A stretch of 41,928 nt of DNA, from NCBI GenBank assembly GCA_016213665.1, contig JACQZX010000075.1, positions 1 to 41,928 on the forward strand, given 5' to 3'. Source of the DNA: Actinomycetota bacterium. Its GTDB lineage: Bacteria > Actinomycetota > Acidimicrobiia > Acidimicrobiales > Ilumatobacteraceae. Each line of letters starts with the position of its first letter. The first letter of the stretch is position 1. Below are positions 34,518 to 41,928 of this stretch, piece after piece. Both the position numbers and the translations under genes were made by a program. Under the pieces are notes generated by a model. It was given only the letters and a program-made list of their open reading frames with translations, did not search any database and was not told where the DNA came from.

Positions 34518-35666
34518 TCAGGTCCTCGAGCTCGTCGCTGCGATCGCACGTCGGCGGGCTCGCAGGTACAAGATGGCAGGCGGCAGCAGCATGGCGAGCA
34601 CGAGCGTTCCCTGCACGACATCGGCGATGCGGGCGGAAACCCCGGTGGCGCGCAAGAAACCGGAACCGGTGCGCAGCCCGGCGAAGAGGAACGCGACGAA
34701 GATGATGACCAGCGCTCGCTGGCGGGCGACAAGTGCCGCTAACAGGCCCGCGAAACCGATGCCCGCCCCGAAATCGGCGACGAGTTGGTAGGGGCCGAAG
34801 TCGCCGCCCGCGAGCATGACACCCCCGGCCAGGCCGGCGAAACCTCCCGAGACCAACATTGCGCCTATGCCGTATCGCTTCTGGTCGACGCCGGCGCGTT
34901 GCGCGGTGCGGGCATTGCGGCCGAGCATGCGCAGTCGGAAGCCCACGACGGTGCGCCCGAGTACCAGCCACACGACAATGGCGAGCAATATCGCAAGCAG
35001 GATGCTGATCGGGAAGTCGTTTCCGAACAGCGTGACTCGCGGGATGTGCCGATCGGCGGCAAATGGTTGGCTGACCTGGTTGCGGTTGGCCCGCCCTTCC
35101 GGTGGGGCCAGCAGTAGCGAACGATGACGCAGTCCCCACCCGACGAGGTTGGCCGCAACTGTTCCCATCAAGAGGGTGGTCAACACCTCTGGCACATTGC
35201 GCCAGAAGCGCAGCGCACCGGCGATGCCGGCCCAGATTGCTCCGCCGACGACGCCCATCGCCAGTGAAATCACCAACGCGAGTGGGCCGGGACCGCCGAT
35301 GCGGGTACCGACATAGGCGGTGAACGCGGCGCCGATCACCAGTTGCCCTTCCTGGCCGATGTTGACAAGTCCGGCCCTGCCGCTGACTGTGGTACCGAGG
35401 GCAACGAGCAGGATCGGTGCCGCGACGCCGAGGGTGAGGCCCCAGCGGCCTGGCTTACGAACGGCGCCGTCGAGAATCACCGTGTAGACCGTCGTCCACG
35501 ATCCCTTATCGGAGGCGAACTCCACAAGTGCCGCCGCGATGGCGAGGGCGCCGAACAGGCAGATCGCGTAGAGGCCGATCACCTCTCCGGTGGACGCCAG
35601 CTTCGACCGCGGTCGCACCTCTTGGGCGCTGGTCGCTGTCGCCGATTCGGCTTCGGTCTCAGTCAC
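34518..35666 (-). CDS. BMP-type ABC importer, permease 1
   Basis: A 382-residue BPD_transp_2-family permease. A charged cytoplasmic N terminus (about 35 residues, TETEAESATATSAQEVRPRSK) precedes about ten helices. Motifs include TVSGRAGLVNIGQEGQLVIGA, GNVPEVL-like RNVPEVLTTLLMGTVAANL, and GFRLRMLGRNARTAQRAGVD (the loop that contacts the ATPase). The start is GTG at 35666, which overlaps the end of the ATPase gene by 8 nt and has GGGGGT upstream. Together with the second permease, the ATPase and the lipoprotein it makes a complete importer of the purine-nucleoside/BMP class. Confidence 0.9.
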   Translation of the reverse strand: MTETEAESATATSAQEVRPRSKLASTGEVIGLYAICLFGALAIAAALVEFASDKGSWTTVYTVILDGAVRKPGRWGLTLGVAAPILLVALGTTVSGRAGLVNIGQEGQLVIGAAFTAYVGTRIGGPGPLALVISLAMGVVGGAIWAGIAGALRFWRNVPEVLTTLLMGTVAANLVGWGLRHRSLLLAPPEGRANRNQVSQPFAADRHIPRVTLFGNDFPISILLAILLAIVVWLVLGRTVVGFRLRMLGRNARTAQRAGVDQKRYGIGAMLVSGGFAGLAGGVMLAGGDFGPYQLVADFGAGIGFAGLLAALVARQRALVIIFVAFLFAGLRTGSGFLRATGVSARIADVVQGTLVLAMLLPPAILYLRARRRAIAATSSRT

Positions 35667-37287
35667 CGCTACCCCCGATCGTTGTGGTGGCATCGCTGGT
35701 CGCGCCACCCATCAGGAGACCAAGTCGCGCGATGTCGACCTCCGACTTTGGCATCTCGCCGATTATCCGGCCGTTGTAGATCACAACGATGCGATCCGAG
35801 AGATCGAGGATCTCCTCCAACTCGGTGGAGATCAAGAGGACGCCGACCCCGGCGACGGCGGCGTTGCGCAGCTGGTCGGACATGTATTCGATGGCGCCGA
35901 CATCGAGTCCGTGTGTTGGCTGGGCGGCGACGAGCACCTTCGGCGAGTGGGACAACTCGCGAGCCATCACGACCCGTTGCTGATTTCCACCCGAGAGCGA
36001 CCACATCGGGGCGTTGGGGCCGGTGCAGTTGATCGAGAACTGTTCGATCAACTGTGTGGCCTTGGCGCGCATCGTGGCCATGTTGATCAGCCCCCGCCGC
36101 GACACTCGGTCGGGATCGGCGATGAAGAGGTTTTCGGCGACGGTGAAGTCGAGCACACAGCCCGAGTCGTGCCGGTCCTCCGGAATCACTGCGATGCCTG
36201 CCTTCGCCATCGCGCCAGCCTTGCCCGTGGCAACCTCGACTCCGTTGACCAGGACTTGTCCGGACTCGATATTGGCGAGACTGGAGAGGACGTCGCCGAG
36301 GGTGCGTTGGCCGTTGTCTTCGACGCCGGCAACGCCGACGATTTCACCCGGATACACATCGAGCGTCAGGCCACCCAGCAACACGCGGCCGTCGCGGCCG
36401 ATGGCGGAGAGGTCGATCAGCCGCAAGGCTGGTTCCGTGGCCGCAGGTCGACGTGGCGCGGCCACTTCCGGAACTGGTTGGTCGCCGTCGGTCTCGATGA
36501 CGCCGAACGCGGCGTGTTCGCGGCGCAGCACTACCGATCGCCCGACCATTGCCTTGGCGAGCGCGCTGGCGTGGGTGCCACCGGTGGAACCGGATTGCAC
36601 GACGCGACCGTCGCGCATGATGGTGACTTCGTCGGTCACCGAGAGAATTTCCGGCAGCTTGTGACTGACCAGGGCTACCGCCTTGCCCCCTTCGGTGACC
36701 ACCCGTCGCAGGGCGGCAAACAGGAATTCGGACTCCGACGGGGAGAGTACCGACGTCGGCTCATCGAAAACGAGCACCTCCGGGTCGCGGCGGAGACACT
36801 TGATGATCTCGACGCGCTGACGCATTCCCGCGGGAAGGTCGGCGATGCGGTCGTCGGGATTGATGTGCAAGCCGTAGTGTTCGCTGATCTCGCCGACTCG
36901 CCGGCGAATGTGCCGGTGGTCGAGTCGACCGACGTCGCCGAGCGCAACGTTCTCCCACACGGTGAGCGCCTCGACGAGGCTGAAGTGTTGATGCACCATC
37001 GCGATGCCGTGCGCGCTGGCATTGACCGGGTCGGTGATCTGCACGGTGCGGCCGTGCAGGCGAACCTCACCGGCATCTGGCAGCACCAGACCGATGAGGA
37101 CCTTCATCAGCGTTGACTTGCCGGCACCGTTCTCGCCGAGAACACCGTGGATTTGCCCGCGACGAAGCGTGAGGTTGACGCGATCGCAGGCAACGATTTG
37201 GCCGAAGTGTTTGGTGATGCCGATCAGTTCCACAGCGGGCGGGGAGCTGCGCTCCCCGCCCACGTGGTCGTCATGAGTTGACGTCAT
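35659..37287 (-). CDS. BMP-type ABC importer, double ATP-binding protein
   Basis: A 542-residue protein of two fused ABC domains. The first has Walker A GENGAGKST (51-59), Q-loop MVHQHFSLVEALTVWENV, a weak signature LPAGMRQRVEI and Walker B VLVFDEPTS. The second has a degenerate Walker A (GVEDNGQRTL), a good signature LSGGNQQRVVMARE and a changed Walker B region (VLVAAQPTHGLD). This asymmetry is usual for sugar/nucleoside importers of this class (RbsA, BmpE). It is cytosolic and drives the two permeases encoded downstream. It starts 13 nt after the lipoprotein gene, so all four subunits are made from one message. Confidence 0.95.
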   Translation of the reverse strand: MTSTHDDHVGGERSSPPAVELIGITKHFGQIVACDRVNLTLRRGQIHGVLGENGAGKSTLMKVLIGLVLPDAGEVRLHGRTVQITDPVNASAHGIAMVHQHFSLVEALTVWENVALGDVGRLDHRHIRRRVGEISEHYGLHINPDDRIADLPAGMRQRVEIIKCLRRDPEVLVFDEPTSVLSPSESEFLFAALRRVVTEGGKAVALVSHKLPEILSVTDEVTIMRDGRVVQSGSTGGTHASALAKAMVGRSVVLRREHAAFGVIETDGDQPVPEVAAPRRPAATEPALRLIDLSAIGRDGRVLLGGLTLDVYPGEIVGVAGVEDNGQRTLGDVLSSLANIESGQVLVNGVEVATGKAGAMAKAGIAVIPEDRHDSGCVLDFTVAENLFIADPDRVSRRGLINMATMRAKATQLIEQFSINCTGPNAPMWSLSGGNQQRVVMARELSHSPKVLVAAQPTHGLDVGAIEYMSDQLRNAAVAGVGVLLISTELEEILDLSDRIVVIYNGRIIGEMPKSEVDIARLGLLMGGATSDATTTIGGSGD

Positions 37288-37300
37288 GGATTACCGGTCA

Positions 37301-38437
37301 TCACCCGGCGAACGCTTCTCCGGCGATTTGTCCGAACAGCGCATCCAGCTCGCCTGAGGCGATCTGGGCGTACAGGTCATCCATCGCCGTCTGTTGCTCT
37401 GGTGTTGGGTCGCAGATGATCGCCCCCGGCTCGGGATCAACACCGACCTTGAAGGCCTTGATGTCGCCCTCGAGGAAGGTGCCGTCGATGATCTCGGACA
37501 TTACTGCCCGCACGTAGTCGCCACCATCGAACCTGACCGCGATGTCGTACTTCAACTCTTCGCCGGCGTCACACACCTTCGAGGAACCAGCGCTCATCAC
37601 GATGATGCCGGCCTCGTTCGCGGCCTGCACCACCGGGCGGTGAGCCCCACCCAGGTACGGGTAGACGGCCGAGGTGCCCTCATCGATAGCCGTCTGCAAC
37701 GCGGCTGTCGCATTGGCGGTGTTGTCGAAGTCAAACGGGAAAGCACCCGTCTGCACGTACGTCATCGTGAACGATGGGTCAACGGCCTGCAGGCCGGCCT
37801 CGAATGCGATGTAGCTCTGCTTCTCGAAACCGAGATCGCAGCAACCGATGAATGTGGTCGAAGTTCCACCGTTGGCCTGCAACAGGAGTCCCGTTGCGTA
37901 ACCGGCGGTGTAACCGATCTCGGCGCCGTTGTCAGTGCTCTGTGCCAAACCCGGATCCTCCGGGAAACCGGCACCGCAGTTGCAGTACCAGTAGATGTCC
38001 GGGTACTCCGCGATCAGCGCCGGTAGTGGCTCGGCGATTTCGGACGCACCGATAATGATCACGTCGACAGCCTGCTGGGCAAGGTCGCCCAGAAGGGTCG
38101 CCGCATCGGCGGCCTGAATGTTGTCGACCACGATCGGGTCGGCGAAGCCGTTCTCGGCCGACAATTCCTTGGCGGCGTCGACGACTGCCTGGTAATACGC
38201 ACCATCGTCGGCGGGGCCGGCGGCAGCGATACCGAACCGCACTTCGCCGTCGCCATTGAAGTCGAGGGCGTTGGCTTCCGGGGCGTCGGTGGTCGGTGCA
38301 TCCGTTGTAGGTGCATCGGTTGTCGGCGCGTCCGTCGCTGCGGTCGTGGTATCGGTTGATTCCTCGTCGTCACCACAGGCGGCGGCGACAAGGCCCAAGG
38401 CAGCAATTGCTGCCACAACTAATTTCGATGTTCTCAT
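37301..38437 (-). CDS. BMP-family (PnrA-like) substrate-binding lipoprotein
   Basis: A 378-residue lipoprotein: signal peptide MRTSKLVVAAIAALGLVAAAC with lipobox Cys21, a TDAPT-repeat linker (34-53), and the Bmp domain (FGIAAAGPADDGAYYQAVVDAAKELS, IIGASEIAEPLPALIAEYPDIYWYC, GYTAGYATGLLL). Members bind purine nucleosides in Treponema and Bacillus, and other small molecules elsewhere. In this protein the binding domain contains several cysteines (CNCGAGF, GCCDLG) that could form disulfides. A strong ribosome-binding run GGGGGGAG precedes the ATG. It heads the transporter genes, 116 bp after the aldolase-like gene. The ligand is unknown, and the neighbouring enzymes do not point to nucleoside use. 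Confidence 0.92.
   Translation of the reverse strand: MRTSKLVVAAIAALGLVAAACGDDEESTDTTTAATDAPTTDAPTTDAPTTDAPEANALDFNGDGEVRFGIAAAGPADDGAYYQAVVDAAKELSAENGFADPIVVDNIQAADAATLLGDLAQQAVDVIIIGASEIAEPLPALIAEYPDIYWYCNCGAGFPEDPGLAQSTDNGAEIGYTAGYATGLLLQANGGTSTTFIGCCDLGFEKQSYIAFEAGLQAVDPSFTMTYVQTGAFPFDFDNTANATAALQTAIDEGTSAVYPYLGGAHRPVVQAANEAGIIVMSAGSSKVCDAGEELKYDIAVRFDGGDYVRAVMSEIIDGTFLEGDIKAFKVGVDPEPGAIICDPTPEQQTAMDDLYAQIASGELDALFGQIAGEAFAG
38279..38335 (-). repeat. 15-bp imperfect tandem repeats coding the TDAPT linker
   Basis: About four imperfect 15-nt units encode the repeated TDAPT of the lipoprotein linker between lipobox and binding domain. Several third-base differences show that the repeat is not very recent and is kept at the protein level. 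Confidence 0.75.
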
Positions 38438-38553
38438 GATTCTCCCCCCGGAATCTCCGGTGTTGGTTTCTGGATGACTGTCTTGTGAACTGACTGTTGT
38501 TGCTGCGACTTAGGTCGCCTATCGGTGGGCTCGGCTCACGCAGCCCGTGGTCA
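38438..38553 (-). promoter_or_regulatory. Spacer before the transporter genes with inverted repeats
   Basis: This is the only sizeable gap in the minus-strand cluster. It holds an inverted repeat GCGAC-TTAG-GTCGC (38505-38518), a possible operator, another GGGCT/AGCCC with a 10-nt loop further upstream, and next to the start codon CCGGA-ATC-TCCGG overlapping the region of the ribosome-binding site. The spacer may carry a separate, regulated promoter for the importer genes, but no clear -10 was found. Confidence 0.35.
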
Positions 38554-39201
38554 TCACCTCCCCAGCTCGTCAGTGATGGCCTTCTTGTGGCGGTAGGCGG
38601 TAGCGAGGGTCTCGCCCTCGATGAGCGCCTTGACCACGAGATCTTCTGCCGCCGCATAACGATCGGCGGCTGGCAGAACCGCCTCGGCATCGGCGGCGCG
38701 CACCCGCACGCAACCGGTGCCGTCAACCACGATCAGGTCGTCGGGTTCGACAGTTACGGCGCCGATCAAAACCGGTTTGCCCACGGCAATGACGTGTGCC
38801 AACCCGTTCGGCCCGGCTACGCGGTCACCGCAGGCGTAGATCGGGAGCCCGATAGTGGCCATCGCCGGACGATCTCGCACCCAACCGTCGATCAGCACGG
38901 CCGTGGCGCCCTGTTGCTGTGCAGCGCGGGTGAGGATCTCGCCCCACACTGCGCCGGGCACTGCGACGGCGCCGCTGACCACCAACACGCAACCGGTGAG
39001 ATCGTCGGAGAGTACGTCGAAGATAGGTGCCATCCCGTTGCCCGTCGAGTCGTGGGTGATCGTGACTGTGCGCGCGCGACCGATGGCGGGCGCGGGTGCC
39101 GCCACGATCGGAACCAGTGTCGGCGTCAGACAACCGTCGTCACTGCGAAGCGCGAGCACGTCGCAGATCGCCGACACCGGTGCAGTGATGGTGTCGTTCA
39201 T
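38554..39201 (-). CDS. RraA-family aldolase/decarboxylase-like protein
   Basis: A 215-residue protein of the RraA / HMG-CHA aldolase fold. It contains VPGAVWGEILTRAAQQQGATAVLIDGWVRDRPAM: E88 and R109-D110 correspond to the metal- and pyruvate-binding residues of aldolases that cleave 4-hydroxy-4-methyl-2-oxoglutarate or 4-carboxy-4-hydroxy-2-oxoadipate. An aldolase or oxaloacetate-decarboxylase role at the end of a ring-degrading pathway would fit the Rieske neighbours; RNase E inhibition, as for E. coli RraA, is less likely here. The start MNDTITAP overlaps the stop of the upstream Rieske gene by 4 nt; the frame is open further upstream. Confidence 0.85.
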   Translation of the reverse strand: MNDTITAPVSAICDVLALRSDDGCLTPTLVPIVAAPAPAIGRARTVTITHDSTGNGMAPIFDVLSDDLTGCVLVVSGAVAVPGAVWGEILTRAAQQQGATAVLIDGWVRDRPAMATIGLPIYACGDRVAGPNGLAHVIAVGKPVLIGAVTVEPDDLIVVDGTGCVRVRAADAEAVLPAADRYAAAEDLVVKALIEGETLATAYRHKKAITDELGR

Positions 39202-40364
39202 GTCGCCGGCCAATGCTGTCGGTAGCGCTGGACCAGCCACTTGTTGAACTGGATGTGGCTTTCCTCCTGCCACGAGTAGCGGCCGCGAGCCGCGTGGCGG
39301 CTGTTTAAGCCGCGCTGCACCTTGGCGGTGGCGTCCTGGTCTTGTTTCACGAAAACCTGCACACCGGCGTCGCTCATGTTCAGCAGGTGATCGAACATCG
39401 GATTGTCGAGCGCCGACGGGTGAAACAGGTATCCGATCTCGACGTCGATGGTGTTGGCCGTCTTCGGTCGCACGATGAAGAAGAACGCCTGATCGGGGGC
39501 GGTCCCGAAGCAGAGCGTCGGCGGCATCAGCGCGAACGTTGATCGCGTGCGCTCCTCGGTGGTCAGGTTCGGAAAGATCGGCATCAAAGCCTTCGTGGTC
39601 GCGTTGAACCCGCCGTCGATATGGATGTATCCGTTGGTGCGGAAAATCACATTCGAATTCGGTGTCCACTCGACCGGGAACTCGGCCAATTCGCTTGGGC
39701 AGAAGTCCTGAATGGTGTGATGCAGTTTGTTCGCGTGATAGCCGTCGTTGAAGTTCTCGAACATCACCTTCCAGTTCCACGGCATGTCGGTGAGGGTGAA
39801 CGTGCCGGGGCACACCGTGTTCTCCAGGTCGTAGTTCTTGAGATACGGCTCGTAACTCGCAAGCGTCGGCGCCAGCGGTGTGGCGTGCAAGTCGAAGTGC
39901 ACGAACACGAAGCCCTGCCAAAGTTCCACGGCCAACGGTGGCAACGGAAACTCTTTCTTGTCGAAGCTGGTAGTGCGCTCCATTGCCGGCGCTCCGAGCA
40001 GCCGACCGGTCAGGTCGTAGCTCCATAGGTGGTAGAGACAGGTGAACTTGGTGCAGTTGCCCGAGTCATCGGCCACTTCCATGCCGCGGTGCTGGCAGAT
40101 CGACGAGAAGGCGTGGATCTGGCCGTCCTTGGCGCGGGCGACGATGATTGGGTCGCCGTTGACGGTGGTGGTGAAGTAATCACCTACGTTCGGTACGCGA
40201 CTGGCACGACCGACGCATTGCCATTCGCGGGCGAATAGCGCGTCGCGCTCGAACGCCAGGAACTCATCGGAGGTGTAGATCTCCGGCGGCAGCGTGATCG
40301 CCGTCGTGAAGTCGGTGACCGAGGCATCGAATGACGCGAGCAGTTGATCGGTGAGAGCTGTCAT
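39198..40364 (-). CDS. Rieske non-heme iron oxygenase, alpha subunit (cluster proximal)
   Basis: A 388-residue oxygenase. The Rieske cluster is C90-Q-H92 and C109-LY-H112. The iron site is ENFNDGYHANKLHH (bridging D207, ligands H210 and H215) and the third ligand is probably D344 in KQDQDATAKVQRGL. The start MTALTDQLLAS overlaps the stop of the ligase gene (ATGA) and has AGAAAGG upstream. It sits between an acyl-CoA ligase and an RraA-type aldolase, so it may act on an acid or its CoA ester. The substrate is not known, and the electron-donor proteins are not encoded here. Confidence 0.92.
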   Translation of the reverse strand: MTALTDQLLASFDASVTDFTTAITLPPEIYTSDEFLAFERDALFAREWQCVGRASRVPNVGDYFTTTVNGDPIIVARAKDGQIHAFSSICQHRGMEVADDSGNCTKFTCLYHLWSYDLTGRLLGAPAMERTTSFDKKEFPLPPLAVELWQGFVFVHFDLHATPLAPTLASYEPYLKNYDLENTVCPGTFTLTDMPWNWKVMFENFNDGYHANKLHHTIQDFCPSELAEFPVEWTPNSNVIFRTNGYIHIDGGFNATTKALMPIFPNLTTEERTRSTFALMPPTLCFGTAPDQAFFFIVRPKTANTIDVEIGYLFHPSALDNPMFDHLLNMSDAGVQVFVKQDQDATAKVQRGLNSRHAARGRYSWQEESHIQFNKWLVQRYRQHWPAT

Positions 40365-41928
40365 ACGTGGGCGGCCTTTCTGTCGGTTGCCGTGGCGGTT
40401 GTCGTGTCGGCATCGGTAGCGGTTGTCTCGGCGAGCGGATCGCGCAGCAGGAACTTGCGTATCTTGCCGACACTGGTACGGGGGAGTTCGTCGACCAGCG
40501 TGATGTCTCGCGGCCGTTTCGATTTCGTCAGTCGCTCTGCGCACCATGCGTGGAGCGATTCCACCGCTGGCGGATTCGACTTGTCGGCCGCGACTACGAA
40601 GCCGACCGGTACCTCGTCGCGGATCTCATCGGCGATTCCAACTACTGCGGCCTCGAGCACGGCTGGATGCGCCGAGAGGACATTTTCGACCTCGACGGTG
40701 GATACGTTTTCGCCGGCGACCTTCAACACGTCTGCCCGGCGCCCATCGAAGAAGAAGCGTCCGTCCTCGTCGCGGCGGGCACGATCGCCGGTGAGCAACC
40801 AGCCGTCGCGGAAGGACGCTGCAGTGGTATCTGGATCGTCGAGATAACCGGCAAAGAGCGTGATCCCCGGAACGCCGCCAACCGCGATCTCGCCCACCTC
40901 GTCGGGAGCGGTTGCAGAGCCATCGGCGCGTTGCACCTCGACAGTGCACCCAGCGGTTACGAACCCCATCGACGAGGGAACTTGCTGCGTTGGTCGATCG
41001 GTGAGTACGGCAGGAATCGTCTCGGTCATGCCGTATAGCTGTCGTGGACGACAGCCAAGAAGCTTGCTCAGTACCTCGTACTGGTCGTCGGCGATGTTCA
41101 TCGCGTACCAGCAATGCTCGAGCCGCAGTCCTGCGACCGGGGTGGCCCCGCGGCTGAGGATCATGCGGATCGGCGCCGCGAACAGGCTTGCGTGTGTCGC
41201 GCCGTGGCGCGCAGCCTGCGCAACGAATCTGCTCGCCGAGAATGTGTGCATCAGCGCGACCGAAGCACCGACCGCAATGGCGGAGGCGATGCTGTAGTAC
41301 TGCGCGTTGGCATGGAAGGCGGGTAGCACCACCAGTTGGCGATGGTGCGCGCGCAGTCCGGCAGCGCTGGCCATCGTGTTGCCGGCGAACGCGTAGTTGC
41401 CCTGCGTGATGTCCACACCTTTGGGAGCACCCGTTGTACCGGAGGTGAACATCACCGCGGCGCGATCACGGAGCACCGCCACCGGCCACGCAGCTATCGG
41501 TTTGTCGCCGAACACAGCGAGTTCGCAATCGGCTTCTTCGATCTCCACGACCGGCATGGTCGCGGCGGCGCGGTACGTGCGCGCGCGGTCGGAAGCGCAG
41601 AACCCGATCACCGGCGCGGTCCGTGCGATGTGGCCGCGGAGTTCGGCGGTGCTGCCCATCGGGTCGCTGGGCACGATCCAGGCCCGTAGTCCGATCGCGG
41701 CCAGCCAGACGGCCACGAATGTCGGCGAATTGGTGAGCGCGAGGTGAACGGCGCTGCCCGTTGTTACGCCGCTACGGCCTAGGAAGTCGGCGGCGCGTGC
41801 AACAACCGCATCGAAATCGCCGTATGTCCACTCGGTCGCGGTGCCGTCGGGTGCCTCGAAGACCAGGAATGGTGAAGTCGGTGCGCGGTCGACTGCACCG
41901 CGCCAGCTTTCGGCAAACGTGATCGCGC
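40361..41928 (-). CDS. AMP-dependent acyl-CoA synthetase/ligase (5' end outside window)
   Basis: At least 521 residues of an ANL-superfamily adenylating enzyme; the frame stays open to the window edge and the first visible residues are AITFAESWRGAVDRAP, so only a short N-terminal part is missing. Motifs: MFTSGTTGAPKG (P-loop), YGMTETIPAVL, GDRARRDEDGRFFFDGRRADVLKVAGENV (hinge region) and RTSVGKIRKFLLRD with the catalytic Lys. The order and spacing resemble crotonobetaine/carnitine-CoA and aryl- or medium-chain acyl-CoA ligases. It activates a carboxylic acid to acyl-CoA through acyl-AMP. It is the first visible gene of the catabolic cluster and overlaps the next Rieske gene by 4 nt. A Thr/Ala/Asp-rich tail (ATDADTTTATATD) ends the protein. 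Confidence 0.92.
   Translation of the reverse strand, partial: AITFAESWRGAVDRAPTSPFLVFEAPDGTATEWTYGDFDAVVARAADFLGRSGVTTGSAVHLALTNSPTFVAVWLAAIGLRAWIVPSDPMGSTAELRGHIARTAPVIGFCASDRARTYRAAATMPVVEIEEADCELAVFGDKPIAAWPVAVLRDRAAVMFTSGTTGAPKGVDITQGNYAFAGNTMASAAGLRAHHRQLVVLPAFHANAQYYSIASAIAVGASVALMHTFSASRFVAQAARHGATHASLFAAPIRMILSRGATPVAGLRLEHCWYAMNIADDQYEVLSKLLGCRPRQLYGMTETIPAVLTDRPTQQVPSSMGFVTAGCTVEVQRADGSATAPDEVGEIAVGGVPGITLFAGYLDDPDTTAASFRDGWLLTGDRARRDEDGRFFFDGRRADVLKVAGENVSTVEVENVLSAHPAVLEAAVVGIADEIRDEVPVGFVVAADKSNPPAVESLHAWCAERLTKSKRPRDITLVDELPRTSVGKIRKFLLRDPLAETTATDADTTTATATDRKAAHV

Noticed and set aside
35590-37116. 508-codon plus-strand frame opposite the ABC ATPase gene
   Set aside because: Antisense shadow caused by high GC. 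The minus strand encodes all ABC motifs, and the plus-strand translation has no family similarity.

Overview
This 41.9 kb window is high-GC chromosomal DNA, most likely from an actinobacterium of the class Acidimicrobiia (Ilumatobacter-like). I infer this from the gene order clpP-clpX-folC-ndk-mreBCD-mrdA-rodA-rne-rplU-rpmA-obg-proB, the frequent GTG/TTG starts, and a repeated promoter design in which a TANNNT hexamer lies 6-10 nt before a start codon. No phage, transposase, CRISPR array or rRNA was seen. No gene-free stretch exceeds 300 bp. The longest are about 230 bp, at 1343-1573 and 19959-20188.

Layout. (1) 1-8400 is an accessory region: a truncated TetR-type regulator, a ChrB-like protein divergent from a small membrane protein, tRNA-Gly(UCC), an SPFH/stomatin gene translationally coupled to a Rieske oxygenase, and tRNA-Pro(UGG). 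A minus-strand copper/redox block follows: membrane-anchored cupredoxin, a cysteine-desulfurase-like PLP enzyme without the catalytic Cys, a cupredoxin-multicopper oxidase fusion, and a tandem universal stress protein. A DosR-type inverted repeat lies in front of the oxidase gene. (2) 8414-26423 is a housekeeping backbone: trigger factor and ClpXP, folate and nucleotide metabolism (folC, ndk), the rod-shape/elongasome genes (mreB, mreC, mreD, PBP2, RodA), RNase E/G, ribosomal proteins L21 and L27, ObgE and glutamate 5-kinase, with a dGTPase-like gene in between on the minus strand. (3) 26420-31392 holds murJ (minus strand, convergent with proB) and a plus-strand group: MoxR ATPase, CoxE-like VWA protein, a stand-alone cyclic-nucleotide-binding-domain protein and a VOC protein. 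(4) 31403-41928 is a dense minus-strand cluster of ten genes, running past the window edge: AMP-dependent acyl-CoA ligase, Rieske oxygenase, RraA-type aldolase-like protein, a complete BMP-family ABC importer (lipoprotein, double ATPase, two permeases), an MDR oxidoreductase and a second Rieske oxygenase. Four junctions overlap (three ATGA, one of 8 nt) and three more are gaps of 1-19 nt, which argues for one or two transcripts.

How it fits together. The central block makes proteins and cell wall for a rod-shaped cell. MurJ flips lipid II for the RodA/PBP2 machine encoded nearby. The last cluster reads as a import-and-degrade module: import by the BMP transporter, CoA activation, two Rieske oxygenations, a reductase step and an aldolase/decarboxylase step. 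Its substrate cannot be told from sequence alone, and no Rieske reductase or ferredoxin is present in the window. The most unusual signals are this catabolic cluster, the DosR-like site before the copper oxidase/stress-protein genes, the widespread leaderless promoter pattern, and the structured leader of rne.
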